Shown piece by piece: positions 52,018 through 59,636 of a stretch of DNA of 64,000 nucleotides. The notes beneath the pieces were generated by a model, which was given only the letters and a program-made list of their open reading frames with translations, was not told the origin of the DNA and searched no databases. A program made the translations under genes and the position numbers. Within the stretch, counting starts at the first letter, position 1. Each line of letters begins with the position of its first letter. This DNA comes from Treponema brennaborense DSM 12168 (GTDB lineage Bacteria > Spirochaetota > Spirochaetia > Treponematales > Treponemataceae). Where the stretch lies: NCBI RefSeq assembly GCF_000212415.1, contig NC_015500.1:496001-560000 (forward strand), written 5' to 3'.

Positions 52018-53297
52018 TTACCCAACACCCTTTTTTTTATATTTGAATATCGGCTTCCGAGCAGAAACCGAACACCGCGTATTGCCGTCCGTTTCAGCAA
52101 ATACGGAAGTTTTACGATTACTGCTATGAAATACGGCGGAATAGGATTTCCGTTCTGTAACGCAAGGTCAACGTTTTCTTTAGCGAACACACTCGTTCGG
52201 TATAAAAGCCGTTGTTCACATTTGTATGCGAAGGCGTATTTCTTATAAAGCCTGATATCGAACACAGTGGAAAAATCGTTCAGTTTGCCGAGACTTTCAA
52301 GAGTCAGTAACGTCCGTAAACATTTGGAGCAGATAGAACAATTTTCAGCTGTTTGTGTTTTTTCTGACGTTTGAACGCATACGTTCAGAATTGTACGGGC
52401 AGGTGCATAATCGGCGACTTTTGAGGTTTTTTGCGTACGTGTGTACTGATGTCCATCAGAAATTATCTCAAGTCCGCCCCATTCTCCTCCGTATGTTCCC
52501 GCAGTACTGAGCAGCGGATAAAGATACGGCGAAGAATATTCATCAAGATTCGCTTCCAATCTTCCCGTTTCAAGCATTGCCTTGTACGTATTGGCTGACG
52601 GGGCATAATAAAGTCTCATTACTTTTTCAAAGACAAGTGCTCCTGCTCCGCGCAGAAGATCTCCGGCATCATACTCCCAGTGTGGTTTATAGAAATCAAA
52701 TAAATTCGAATCCATCAAAATAAACGGAATTTCTTTCTGGTGTGGATAAGTTGAAAGGTATTTGAATCGGTTTTCAAATCTGGTTTGAACTTCTTTCGTT
52801 CTTTTTCCACCATGACTTCCCACGTTGAAAAAGAAGAATGTATTTATCCTGTATTCCTCATTAGGTTCTTTTTCAAGATGATCTATGATCGTCGTAAACG
52901 AATCTATACCGGCGGAAAAAGGAGCTCCTACTAAAGTTCCTTTTTCCATATGATTGATAAATCCCTTTACTGTTATATCGATTTTATGAAAAGAATTTTT
53001 ATCTTCATTTTTAAGCGTCGTAGCAAAATCCGTTATAATGGCCTGAACATGGCAAATCACATTGCGGTACAATTTTTGGGAAACGAGACCGTCTATTATA
53101 ATCGGTTCGTTGTAATACATTGCAGGATACAGTGCAGCAATGAGAAAGGCATCGTAATTCGTATCGGTAAGCATTCTTTCATATTCTATAGGAACTGAAA
53201 ACCATATTTCTTTCGCCTTTGAAAACGTACATTCGGTATCGCATACGAGATAAGCCTTGTTTTCTCTGGTTTTCGTACGCAGATTCGATAGTTTCAT
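52014..53297 (-). CDS. PP-loop ATP pyrophosphatase-like protein with Cys cluster
   Basis: 427 residues. The PP-loop SAGIDSFTT (near 128-136) is the adenylating motif SGGxDS with Ala for one Gly. A C-x2-C-x2-C cluster (NCSICSKCLRT, Cys 320, 323, 326) with a Cys at 307 could bind zinc, as in QueC-like enzymes. N-type PP-loop enzymes activate a carboxylate or carbonyl by adenylation; PseA-like members aminate or amidinate sugars. None of these families fits closely enough to name. It is the second gene of the operon and is coupled to the SDR gene, so it probably builds a modified sugar. Confidence 0.75.
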   Translation of the reverse strand: MKLSNLRTKTRENKAYLVCDTECTFSKAKEIWFSVPIEYERMLTDTNYDAFLIAALYPAMYYNEPIIIDGLVSQKLYRNVICHVQAIITDFATTLKNEDKNSFHKIDITVKGFINHMEKGTLVGAPFSAGIDSFTTIIDHLEKEPNEEYRINTFFFFNVGSHGGKRTKEVQTRFENRFKYLSTYPHQKEIPFILMDSNLFDFYKPHWEYDAGDLLRGAGALVFEKVMRLYYAPSANTYKAMLETGRLEANLDEYSSPYLYPLLSTAGTYGGEWGGLEIISDGHQYTRTQKTSKVADYAPARTILNVCVQTSEKTQTAENCSICSKCLRTLLTLESLGKLNDFSTVFDIRLYKKYAFAYKCEQRLLYRTSVFAKENVDLALQNGNPIPPYFIAVIVKLPYLLKRTAIRGVRFLLGSRYSNIKKRVLGK

Positions 53298-53348
53298 ATT
53301 TATTATCCTTAAAAATCAATAGGAATGTTTAATTTGCCGTTGCAGCGG

Positions 53349-54956
53349 TTAGTGCTTTTTCATACATTTATTTTTTATACTTTCAATAAACAGCTTTTTT
53401 TCATATGTATCCAAGCCGACTATAAATACCGTAAATGCAACAAATACCATTTCTAATACTGCAAATACGATAAGACTTTTAATATCTTCTGCATGAAACG
53501 GAAAAAATATCCCTGCGGTAAAACATATTGCGGTAACCGCAACACAGGGTAATGTGAGTTTTTTGAGGCAAAGCGTAAAAGAACCTTTTTGTATACATAT
53601 CAGGAATACCATTCTTGCAAAGGAAATAAGAATCTCCAGTATCGCTCCGATTGCAAAAACACTTTGCGGGGCAAACCCCATTTTCAGTGCAGCAAATGAA
53701 ATCGGTAAGTTAAAAAAGCTAATTATGCTCAGGGTTAATTGGTATGTTTTTATTCTTCCTGTTGCTTGATTTGCCGTCATAAGCGGGAGCGAAATTGATT
53801 CTGCAAGTGATTCCAAGAGGAGCAGTTTTGAAAACGGAACAACGTATTCGGGAACGACGCCGAGCCACAAGGCGAGTACTTGATTCATGTTCATATAAAG
53901 CGGAATGACGACGATGAGCATTAAAAAAAACGTCATCTTACAGCTTCGGAATAAAAAACTGAAAAAAATAGGATAGTCAAAAGATGCGTATAATTTTGTA
54001 ATCTGTGGTTTTACTGCCGTTGAAAAATTTTGCGAAAAAACCTGCGTAGCTTGTCGTACTTGTAAAGCAATACCGCGTGAAGCATTCACAATCGGGCCGA
54101 ACTGCGTGTTCAGAAGAATTGAAATGCCCTGTGACTTTATAATCCATGCAAAACTGCCGAAAAAATTCCATCCGATAAAACGGATCATTTCCGTATACAA
54201 TTGCCTATCCCACATAAATCCCGTATGAAATGTTTTATTTCGTATTTTTGTTCTTCTCGTACAAGATGCGGAAGAACAAGTATCTGTTGCACCACATTCT
54301 CTATAGTGATAACGGCAGTATATCCGGTACAGCAGTGTCGTTATGAATGTAACGACAAAAAGCAGCACGCCATATACAATCAATTTATCATACGGCAGGG
54401 CTTGCAGAATGAACACGACGATAAGTTTCAACACGGCTTCCGCAATACTTACGTACGCATACACGTTCATATTTTCATGCGCAATGATAGCGGCCATATA
54501 CGGAGTCGTCATCATGGTAATCACAAACGACAATACGGCAAATTGATAAATCCATTTTGCTGCAGTGAGCCGCTCCGCCGGAATGATAAGCTTGTTGCAA
54601 ACGAACCACAAACCCGCCGTTTCAGCAAGGAATACGATTATCAGTACAATCAACGCGTAGATCGTAAGTGTAACGCCGAAAATTTTTATAAGCGCGGCGG
54701 TTTTCTCTGTTTCCGAAATATCCCCACGCCCCATCTCGAAACTGAAATACCGCTGGCTTGCCGTCGCCATTGCGCCGCTTAAGAAGCCGAACATGGTTAC
54801 CACTCCGGCCACAACGTTGTAGATTCCGTAGTCTTCCGCGCCCAGCACGTTCAGCACCTCGCGCACCGTGTACAGGCTTACCAACATGATGAGTATTTGG
54901 CGGAAATAGAGCATGAGTGTATTTTTTGCTATGCGCCTAGCCGGCGTTTGATACAT
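53349..54956 (-). CDS. Oligosaccharide flippase (Wzx-like)
   Basis: About 535 residues from ATG 54956; the frame runs on upstream but the family begins here (RIAKNTLMLYFRQILIMLVSLYTVREVLNVLGAEDYGIYNVV). It has 12-14 helices, as in MATE-fold flippases of the MVF superfamily, with FLSGAMATASQRYFSFEMGRG, a family phrase, near residue 60. It moves lipid-linked repeats across the inner membrane. First gene of the polysaccharide operon. Its 5' leader (about 240 bases) is unusually long. Confidence 0.9.
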   Translation of the reverse strand: MYQTPARRIAKNTLMLYFRQILIMLVSLYTVREVLNVLGAEDYGIYNVVAGVVTMFGFLSGAMATASQRYFSFEMGRGDISETEKTAALIKIFGVTLTIYALIVLIIVFLAETAGLWFVCNKLIIPAERLTAAKWIYQFAVLSFVITMMTTPYMAAIIAHENMNVYAYVSIAEAVLKLIVVFILQALPYDKLIVYGVLLFVVTFITTLLYRIYCRYHYRECGATDTCSSASCTRRTKIRNKTFHTGFMWDRQLYTEMIRFIGWNFFGSFAWIIKSQGISILLNTQFGPIVNASRGIALQVRQATQVFSQNFSTAVKPQITKLYASFDYPIFFSFLFRSCKMTFFLMLIVVIPLYMNMNQVLALWLGVVPEYVVPFSKLLLLESLAESISLPLMTANQATGRIKTYQLTLSIISFFNLPISFAALKMGFAPQSVFAIGAILEILISFARMVFLICIQKGSFTLCLKKLTLPCVAVTAICFTAGIFFPFHAEDIKSLIVFAVLEMVFVAFTVFIVGLDTYEKKLFIESIKNKCMKKH

Positions 54957-55182
54957 TGAATTATCCTGGCGGGGAATTTTTACACGGTTGCGGCTGTGGC
55001 TGATGGAGCGTGTACGGGATGATGCGCGGCGTATCGATGAAAATTCGTGCCGCATCGGACGATTCCTTCGGAACAGCCGAATTGCAGGGCGCACCGTGGA
55101 AACTTCCGTTTCGAGACTATTTGTAAAACCGGATGATCCCGCCGAAACTGGGTATCAAGAGGCGGCCTGTTGACCGTGTAAG

Positions 55183-55250
55183 ATACTGAAATCTAAGTAT
55201 TGCTAATAATATACTGTTAACTAAGTATATGTCAAGTATAGATACTGATA
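55183..55250. promoter_or_regulatory. Repeat array of short operator-like sequences
   Basis: AGATACTGA and CTAAGTAT each occur twice, and AGTATAGATACT (55235-55246) is a perfect inverted repeat with a 2-base centre. The array lies just before the XRE gene and covers the promoter of the polysaccharide operon. Confidence 0.7.
55206..55235 (-). promoter_or_regulatory. Sigma-70 promoter of the polysaccharide operon
   Basis: On the minus strand TTGACA (55230-55235) and TATTAT (55206-55211), 18 bases apart, read toward the flippase gene. The -35 box touches the AGTATAGATACT palindrome. Confidence 0.7.
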
Positions 55251-55267
55251 TGTTGGTATAACAAGAT

Positions 55268-55651
55268 ATGTTTAGAGATCGTCTGAGAGATCAACTTGAA
55301 TATAAAGGTTTATTGCGCAAAGAACTTTCGCAACTGACGGGAATCAGTAAACGGACAATAGATACCTATTTGGATAGACAGGCGGTGCTGCCGAATGTGG
55401 AAATCGGCGTCCGGCTTGCGAAAGCGCTTGACGTAACGGTTGAATATCTGGTGACCGGTGAAGATTCCGGTTCCGTTCGCTGCGGAGACGTTTTGCCCGC
55501 AAAATACGCGCCGTACCGGCTGCTGTTTGAAAAAATCATTCAGCTGCCTGAATCGGTTCAAAATGAGATAGACAGTTTTGTCGATTTTAAATGTATGGAA
55601 ACCAAGAAAAAACTCAATCAAGAGAAAAAAAATGCGATTACGGCTGGTTAG
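55268..55651 (+). CDS. XRE family transcriptional regulator
   Basis: 127 residues. Residues 1-60 are a Cro/CI-type helix-turn-helix (LLRKELSQLTGISKRTIDTYL, GVRLAKALDVTVEYLVTG). The rest is a helical tail (RLLFEKIIQLPESVQNEIDSFVDF) likely for dimerisation. It is divergent from the polysaccharide operon, with the operator-like array between them, so it probably represses itself and that operon. No RBS is obvious, and the start is the first ATG in the frame. GC content is closer to the backbone than to the AT-rich operon. Confidence 0.9.
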   Translation: MFRDRLRDQLEYKGLLRKELSQLTGISKRTIDTYLDRQAVLPNVEIGVRLAKALDVTVEYLVTGEDSGSVRCGDVLPAKYAPYRLLFEKIIQLPESVQNEIDSFVDFKCMETKKKLNQEKKNAITAG

Positions 55652-55687
55652 GTAGGAAATTGTCCGCAGCCCTTCCGGACCGCGGCA

Positions 55688-56365
55688 TCAGTGGCTGCGT
55701 GCCAAGCGGGCGAGCAATGCCGGAATGTCGTAAACCGAACTTATCACGTACGTCTTCGCATCAGAATCCGCGTGCACCTGTGATACTGCGGAGTCGATTC
55801 CGCTCTGCTGTTTGACTAAAACCGCCGTACCGCCGATGTGTACGTAGCCGTCCGTGTACTTTTTGTGGTCGTCGAAAAAAAGCGTTTCGGAAACGGTCGA
55901 GCCCGCGCCTTCGATCGCCGTAAGATACGCCTGCGGATACGGTTTGCCTTTGAAACCGTTCGACTGAATGTCGTATATTCCGGTGAACAGGTCCGCTACG
56001 TTCAGAAAATCAAGAACGCGGAGCGCGTGTATTTCGGGTGCGTTCGTCAGAACCGTCATCGGCAGGGCGAACGACTGCAGCAGGCTTCGTAAATGCGGAT
56101 CCGGAGTCAGTTCTTCAATTTCCTGCGGCGGATGTACCGCTGCAAAATAGGCATCCGTGTCCGTCAGTCCGTGTTCGCTTCTGAGCCATTCGAGCGTAGT
56201 TCCGTAATTCGGCAGTCTCCGCTCGCGTTCCTTTACCGCCTGTTCGTACGATACGCCGAGCAATTCCGCGGTAAAGTGCAGCATTCTGGTCGTTATTCCC
56301 CGATCCATTGCTGCGCTGGCCGGATACAATGTGTTGTCAAGATCCAATAAGAGATGGGTGAACAT
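55688..56365 (-). CDS. HAD hydrolase, pyrimidine 5'-nucleotidase-like
   Basis: 225 residues with the four HAD motifs: LLLDLDNTLYP (nucleophile Asp and acid Asp, near 9), VLTNAP (motif II), the KGKPYPQAY lysine (motif III) and LFFDDHKKY (motif IV). A cap domain between motifs I and II (residues 18-95) follows the PynA/SDT1 pattern (DNTLYP, then GxTLxxL). It probably dephosphorylates pyrimidine nucleotides or a similar small phosphate. It starts two bases after rpoN ends, in the same direction, so they form an operon. Confidence 0.9.
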   Translation of the reverse strand: MFTHLLLDLDNTLYPASAAMDRGITTRMLHFTAELLGVSYEQAVKERERRLPNYGTTLEWLRSEHGLTDTDAYFAAVHPPQEIEELTPDPHLRSLLQSFALPMTVLTNAPEIHALRVLDFLNVADLFTGIYDIQSNGFKGKPYPQAYLTAIEGAGSTVSETLFFDDHKKYTDGYVHIGGTAVLVKQQSGIDSAVSQVHADSDAKTYVISSVYDIPALLARLARSH

Positions 56366-56367
56366 GG

Positions 56368-57930
56368 TTATTTCCTGTCGAAAGACGAATCTATGTTAAG
56401 TTCCGTCCGATATTTTGCTACGGTTCTCCGGGCCGCGCGTATTCCCCGTTCCGCAAGCAAGTCTGAAAGTTTTTGATCGGAAAGCGGCTTCGCGCCGGGG
56501 TGCGCCGCACGGTATCCGTCTATGAGCGCTTTCAGTTCAAATTTTACGCTTTCCTTTGAAAGCGGTGCGTCCCGCTGCGTGGCTCCCGATGCTTTCGGCA
56601 GCGGTGCGAGCTGCGGCGCATTCGCGCTTACCGGTGCCGCCTTTGCGCTTACCGGCGATATATTCGCGAGCTGCGGCGCATTCGCGCTTACCGGTGCCGC
56701 GCGCGACACTTGCGATGAAAAGAAATACTTGATTTCAAACAATCCCCATTCGCATTGCAGATACTTGCCGTTTGCGATGCGCGATACGGTCGTTTCGTGA
56801 ACGCCGACGATTTCCGCGATGTCTTTCATCCTCAGCGGTGCGAGCGCTCGCGGTCCCGCTTCAAAAAAAGCGCGCTGTGCGGATACGATCGCGCGGCCCG
56901 TTTTGAGAAGCGTCGATTCGCGCTGCTCGACTGCCGAAATGAACCATTGCGCGTCGCGGACGGCTTCTTTTGCGAATTTTCGGCCTTGTTTTTCCGATTC
57001 GGTTTTCGGCAGCGGTGATTCGGCCAGTTCGGTAAAAACAGGCGAAAGCGCAATTTCCGGAAACGAGCTGCGAGTGAGTTCAACTTCAAACCGCCACGCG
57101 CCTTCCTCGTCCGCCGGCAGCCGGGTAACGCGGATATCCGGAGAAACGTACGCCGTTGCCGAACTCGCGTAATTGCGTGCCGGCAGCGGATCAAGGGTTT
57201 TTATGAAGTCGAGCGCTTCCGTTACGGACGCTTCGGTAAGCGGCGGCGGTATTTCGTCCGTCTCGGCGAGCGCCTGCAATTTTTTCAGCACGAGCGGCGG
57301 CCGGGGTTTTTCAAGAAGATCAAGCCGTCCGTTCAGCAAGTACCGTGCGAGCGGCGGCACGTAGGGTGCGTTATCCGCCTGTATCAGCAGGGTTTCCGTT
57401 ACGTCGGCCGCGGCGCATCCTACCGGGTCCAAATGCCGTATCGTCCTGATGCACCGATTCAGCAGTTCCGGCGTTTCTTCCGGCCGTGCCGGATCCAGCA
57501 GCGATTCCGGCGGCGCAAGGTGGAATCCTCGCGAATCGAGGTTACCGATAATCTTTTCGGCAAGATGCAGTTCGGCCCGATCAGAGGTCTGCAGCCGGTA
57601 TTGGGCGGTCAAATGTTCCTGCAGCGATTCTTCGGGCTGCGGTGCGCTTTCTATAAATGCCTGAAAATCGTCGCTCGCAGCCGTATTGCCGCCGGACGAA
57701 ACGATCCGCTCTCCGGTGCGTGCCGATATTTTACTGACCGTTACGGTTTCCGGCTGCGCGTCGCGCGTTATTTCCAGCGCCGGATTCCGCTGCGTTTCTT
57801 CATATATATAATCGCGCAGTTCGGCCGCGTTCATCGTCAGCAGTGAAAGCGATTGGAGCATCTGAGGATTCATTTTCATGTGCAGCGATTGCCGCTGCTG
57901 CTGTGAAACGTTCATGCTGAATCCCGGCAT
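56368..57930 (-). CDS. rpoN: RNA polymerase sigma-54 factor
   Basis: About 520 residues from ATG 57930, which follows GGAGG. Region I (residues 1-55) is Gln- and Leu-rich (SQQQRQSLHMKMNPQMLQSLSLL), as needed for enhancer binding. The core-binding domain follows. The helix-turn-helix MKDIAEIVGVHETTVSRIANGKY is near 375. The RpoN box, ARRTVAKYRTELNI, is near 503-516 and reads -24 elements. Between the HTH and the RpoN box, the usual KYFFSS segment is followed by an insertion of some 45 residues with APVSANAPQLA twice, from a DNA repeat. The insertion may be tolerated as a flexible linker. Confidence 0.96.
   Translation of the reverse strand: MPGFSMNVSQQQRQSLHMKMNPQMLQSLSLLTMNAAELRDYIYEETQRNPALEITRDAQPETVTVSKISARTGERIVSSGGNTAASDDFQAFIESAPQPEESLQEHLTAQYRLQTSDRAELHLAEKIIGNLDSRGFHLAPPESLLDPARPEETPELLNRCIRTIRHLDPVGCAAADVTETLLIQADNAPYVPPLARYLLNGRLDLLEKPRPPLVLKKLQALAETDEIPPPLTEASVTEALDFIKTLDPLPARNYASSATAYVSPDIRVTRLPADEEGAWRFEVELTRSSFPEIALSPVFTELAESPLPKTESEKQGRKFAKEAVRDAQWFISAVEQRESTLLKTGRAIVSAQRAFFEAGPRALAPLRMKDIAEIVGVHETTVSRIANGKYLQCEWGLFEIKYFFSSQVSRAAPVSANAPQLANISPVSAKAAPVSANAPQLAPLPKASGATQRDAPLSKESVKFELKALIDGYRAAHPGAKPLSDQKLSDLLAERGIRAARRTVAKYRTELNIDSSFDRK
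56606..56700. repeat. 35-bp direct repeat (period 60 bp) inside rpoN
   Basis: Two identical 35-base copies (56606-56640 and 56666-56700), starting GCGAGCTGCGGCGCATTCGC. A partial copy lies between them. The period of 60 keeps the frame and encodes the repeated SANAPQLA stretch. Confidence 0.95.
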
Positions 57931-57987
57931 ACATCCTCCATACGTTAAGTATAGCATAAAATCCCCGTTTTACGGTATACTGTCGCC

Positions 57988-59367
57988 ATGAAAAATTTTG
58001 ATAAGTTCGGACTGTCTGTCCCGCAGATTTTGCTGCCGCGGAATTCAGGCGATTTGAAATCTTGGGCCGTAATTGCCTGCGATCAGTATACGCAGGATCG
58101 CGGTTATTGGAAAAAGGCGGAAGCGGCTGCGGCCGGAAATCCTTCCGCACTGAATCTCATTCTGCCGGAAGTATATCTGAACGACGCCGATAAATCCGAG
58201 CGTATCGCGGAAATTCACCGCTGCATGGAAGCGTATCTTAAAAGCGGTGTGTTTGTCGACCCCTTCGAGGGGTTCATATATCTTGAACGCACGACGGAAT
58301 ACGGCCGCGTCCGTAAAGGTTTGATTGCGGCCGTCGATCTTGAAACGTACGAATGGAAGCCGTTTTCAGCGGCGTTGATTCGTGCCACGGAAGCGACGAT
58401 TCCCGAACGTATTCCGCCCCGCATGGAGATCCGGCGCGGCGCCGCGCTCGAATTGCCGCACATCATGCTGCTGGTAAACGATCCGGAACGTACGCTGGTT
58501 GAAGCGTGCGGAACCGCGGTAAAAAACGGCTGCACACCGCTGTACGACGGCGAATTGATGCTCGGTGCCGGACGGCTTGCCGGATACGGCGTCGCGGGCG
58601 CCGCGCTCGACGGAGTTGCAGCGGCGCTTGAAAAACTTTCCGCGGCCAATACCGCGGCGGACGGTTCCGTGTTCCTGTTCGCCGTGGGCGACGGAAACCA
58701 TTCCCTTGCAACGGCGAAAGCCGTTTGGGATGAGTACAAGCGCTCCCTGACGGCGGCCGGTGCAACGGACGGGCAGCTGAAACAGTCTCCCGTCCGCTAC
58801 GCGCTTGTTGAAATCGTCAATATATACGACGACGGTTTAACGTTCGAGCCCATTCACCGCGTGTTGTTCAACGTTGATCCCGAAAAATTGTTGGCATACT
58901 GCGCGGAGCAGCTCGGCGGCACCGTTACGGAGTGCCCGTCCGCCGACGCTCTTGCGTCGAACGTCGGCGTATGCGGCCGTCCGCACGAATCGGGTGCGTC
59001 GTTCGGATTCGTGTATCCGGACGAACAGGGAAACGCCCGATATTTCTGCCTGAAGACTGCCGTTACGGAACTTGCCGTAAGCCGCCTGCAGCCGGTTTTG
59101 GACGTATTTTTGAAAGCTGCCGAAATGGGCGCCGCGTATAACAGCAAAGACGTCCCCGAAATCGACTACATTCACGGCAGCGAAGAAGTGTTCAGGCTCG
59201 GTGCGCAGCGGAATGCGTGCGCGATCCTGCTTCCGCCGATCGCAAAAGAAAGCTTTTTTTCTACGATTGCGGAATGCGGTCCGCTGCCGCGGAAAAGTTT
59301 TTCAATGGGTGAAGCCAGCGAAAAGCGCTTTTATCTTGAAGCCCGCCGGTTGTTCGGCGACAATTGA
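57988..59367 (+). CDS. DUF1015 family protein
   Basis: 459 residues. The start FGLSVPQILLPRNSGDLKSWAVIACDQYTQ, then YLERTTEYGRVRKGLIAAVDLETYEW and VGDGNHSLATAKAVW (near 230, a conserved nucleotide-like loop), are DUF1015 (UPF0061-unrelated) hallmarks. The C-terminal FSTIAECGPLPRKSFSMGEASEKRFYLEARRL also fits. Function unknown, though a role in amino acid or cofactor metabolism is sometimes suggested. It is divergent from rpoN, with a 57-base gap. A 20-bp repeat begins at its stop codon. Confidence 0.93.
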   Translation: MKNFDKFGLSVPQILLPRNSGDLKSWAVIACDQYTQDRGYWKKAEAAAAGNPSALNLILPEVYLNDADKSERIAEIHRCMEAYLKSGVFVDPFEGFIYLERTTEYGRVRKGLIAAVDLETYEWKPFSAALIRATEATIPERIPPRMEIRRGAALELPHIMLLVNDPERTLVEACGTAVKNGCTPLYDGELMLGAGRLAGYGVAGAALDGVAAALEKLSAANTAADGSVFLFAVGDGNHSLATAKAVWDEYKRSLTAAGATDGQLKQSPVRYALVEIVNIYDDGLTFEPIHRVLFNVDPEKLLAYCAEQLGGTVTECPSADALASNVGVCGRPHESGASFGFVYPDEQGNARYFCLKTAVTELAVSRLQPVLDVFLKAAEMGAAYNSKDVPEIDYIHGSEEVFRLGAQRNACAILLPPIAKESFFSTIAECGPLPRKSFSMGEASEKRFYLEARRLFGDN

Positions 59368-59410
59368 CGGTGATTGCCGACGATTGACGGTGATTGCCGA
59401 CGATTGTCGG
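59364..59410. repeat. 20-bp tandem repeat at the end of the DUF1015 gene
   Basis: Two copies of TTGACGGTGATTGCCGACGA plus seven bases of a third. The first copy starts at the stop codon, so changes in copy number would not alter the protein. Confidence 0.9.
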
Positions 59411-59478
59411 TACGTACCGAAGAATCCGCGCCGGTATCTTGATTTTTTTTATCGCGTGTGATAAAGTATAAAAACCGC

Positions 59479-59561
59479 GCCGGCGTGGTGGAATGGTAGA
59501 CACGACAGACTCAAAATCTGTTGCGGGTGACCGTGTAAGAGTTCAAGTCTCTTCGCCGGTA
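59479..59561 (+). tRNA. tRNA-Leu (CAA)
   Basis: A complete 83-base tRNA. Acceptor GCCGGCG pairs with CGCCGGT (one G-T). Anticodon stem ACAGA/TCTGT holds the loop CTCAAAA with anticodon CAA. The long variable arm typical of leucine is present, and the T arm contains TTCAAGT. The discriminator is A, and CCA is not encoded. It reads UUG codons. A hairpin terminator follows directly. Confidence 0.97.
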
Positions 59562-59567
59562 GGAAGG

Positions 59568-59615
59568 GGCTGTCCAAGAAGTTGTTTAATACACTTCAAA
59601 CGGGCAGCCTTTTTT
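59568..59615 (+). terminator. Rho-independent terminator after tRNA-Leu
   Basis: GGCTGTCC (59568-59575) pairs with GGGCAGCC (59602-59609), followed by T6. It terminates the tRNA transcript. Confidence 0.9.
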
Positions 59616-59636
59616 ATTGCCGCACGTGCCGCCGTT

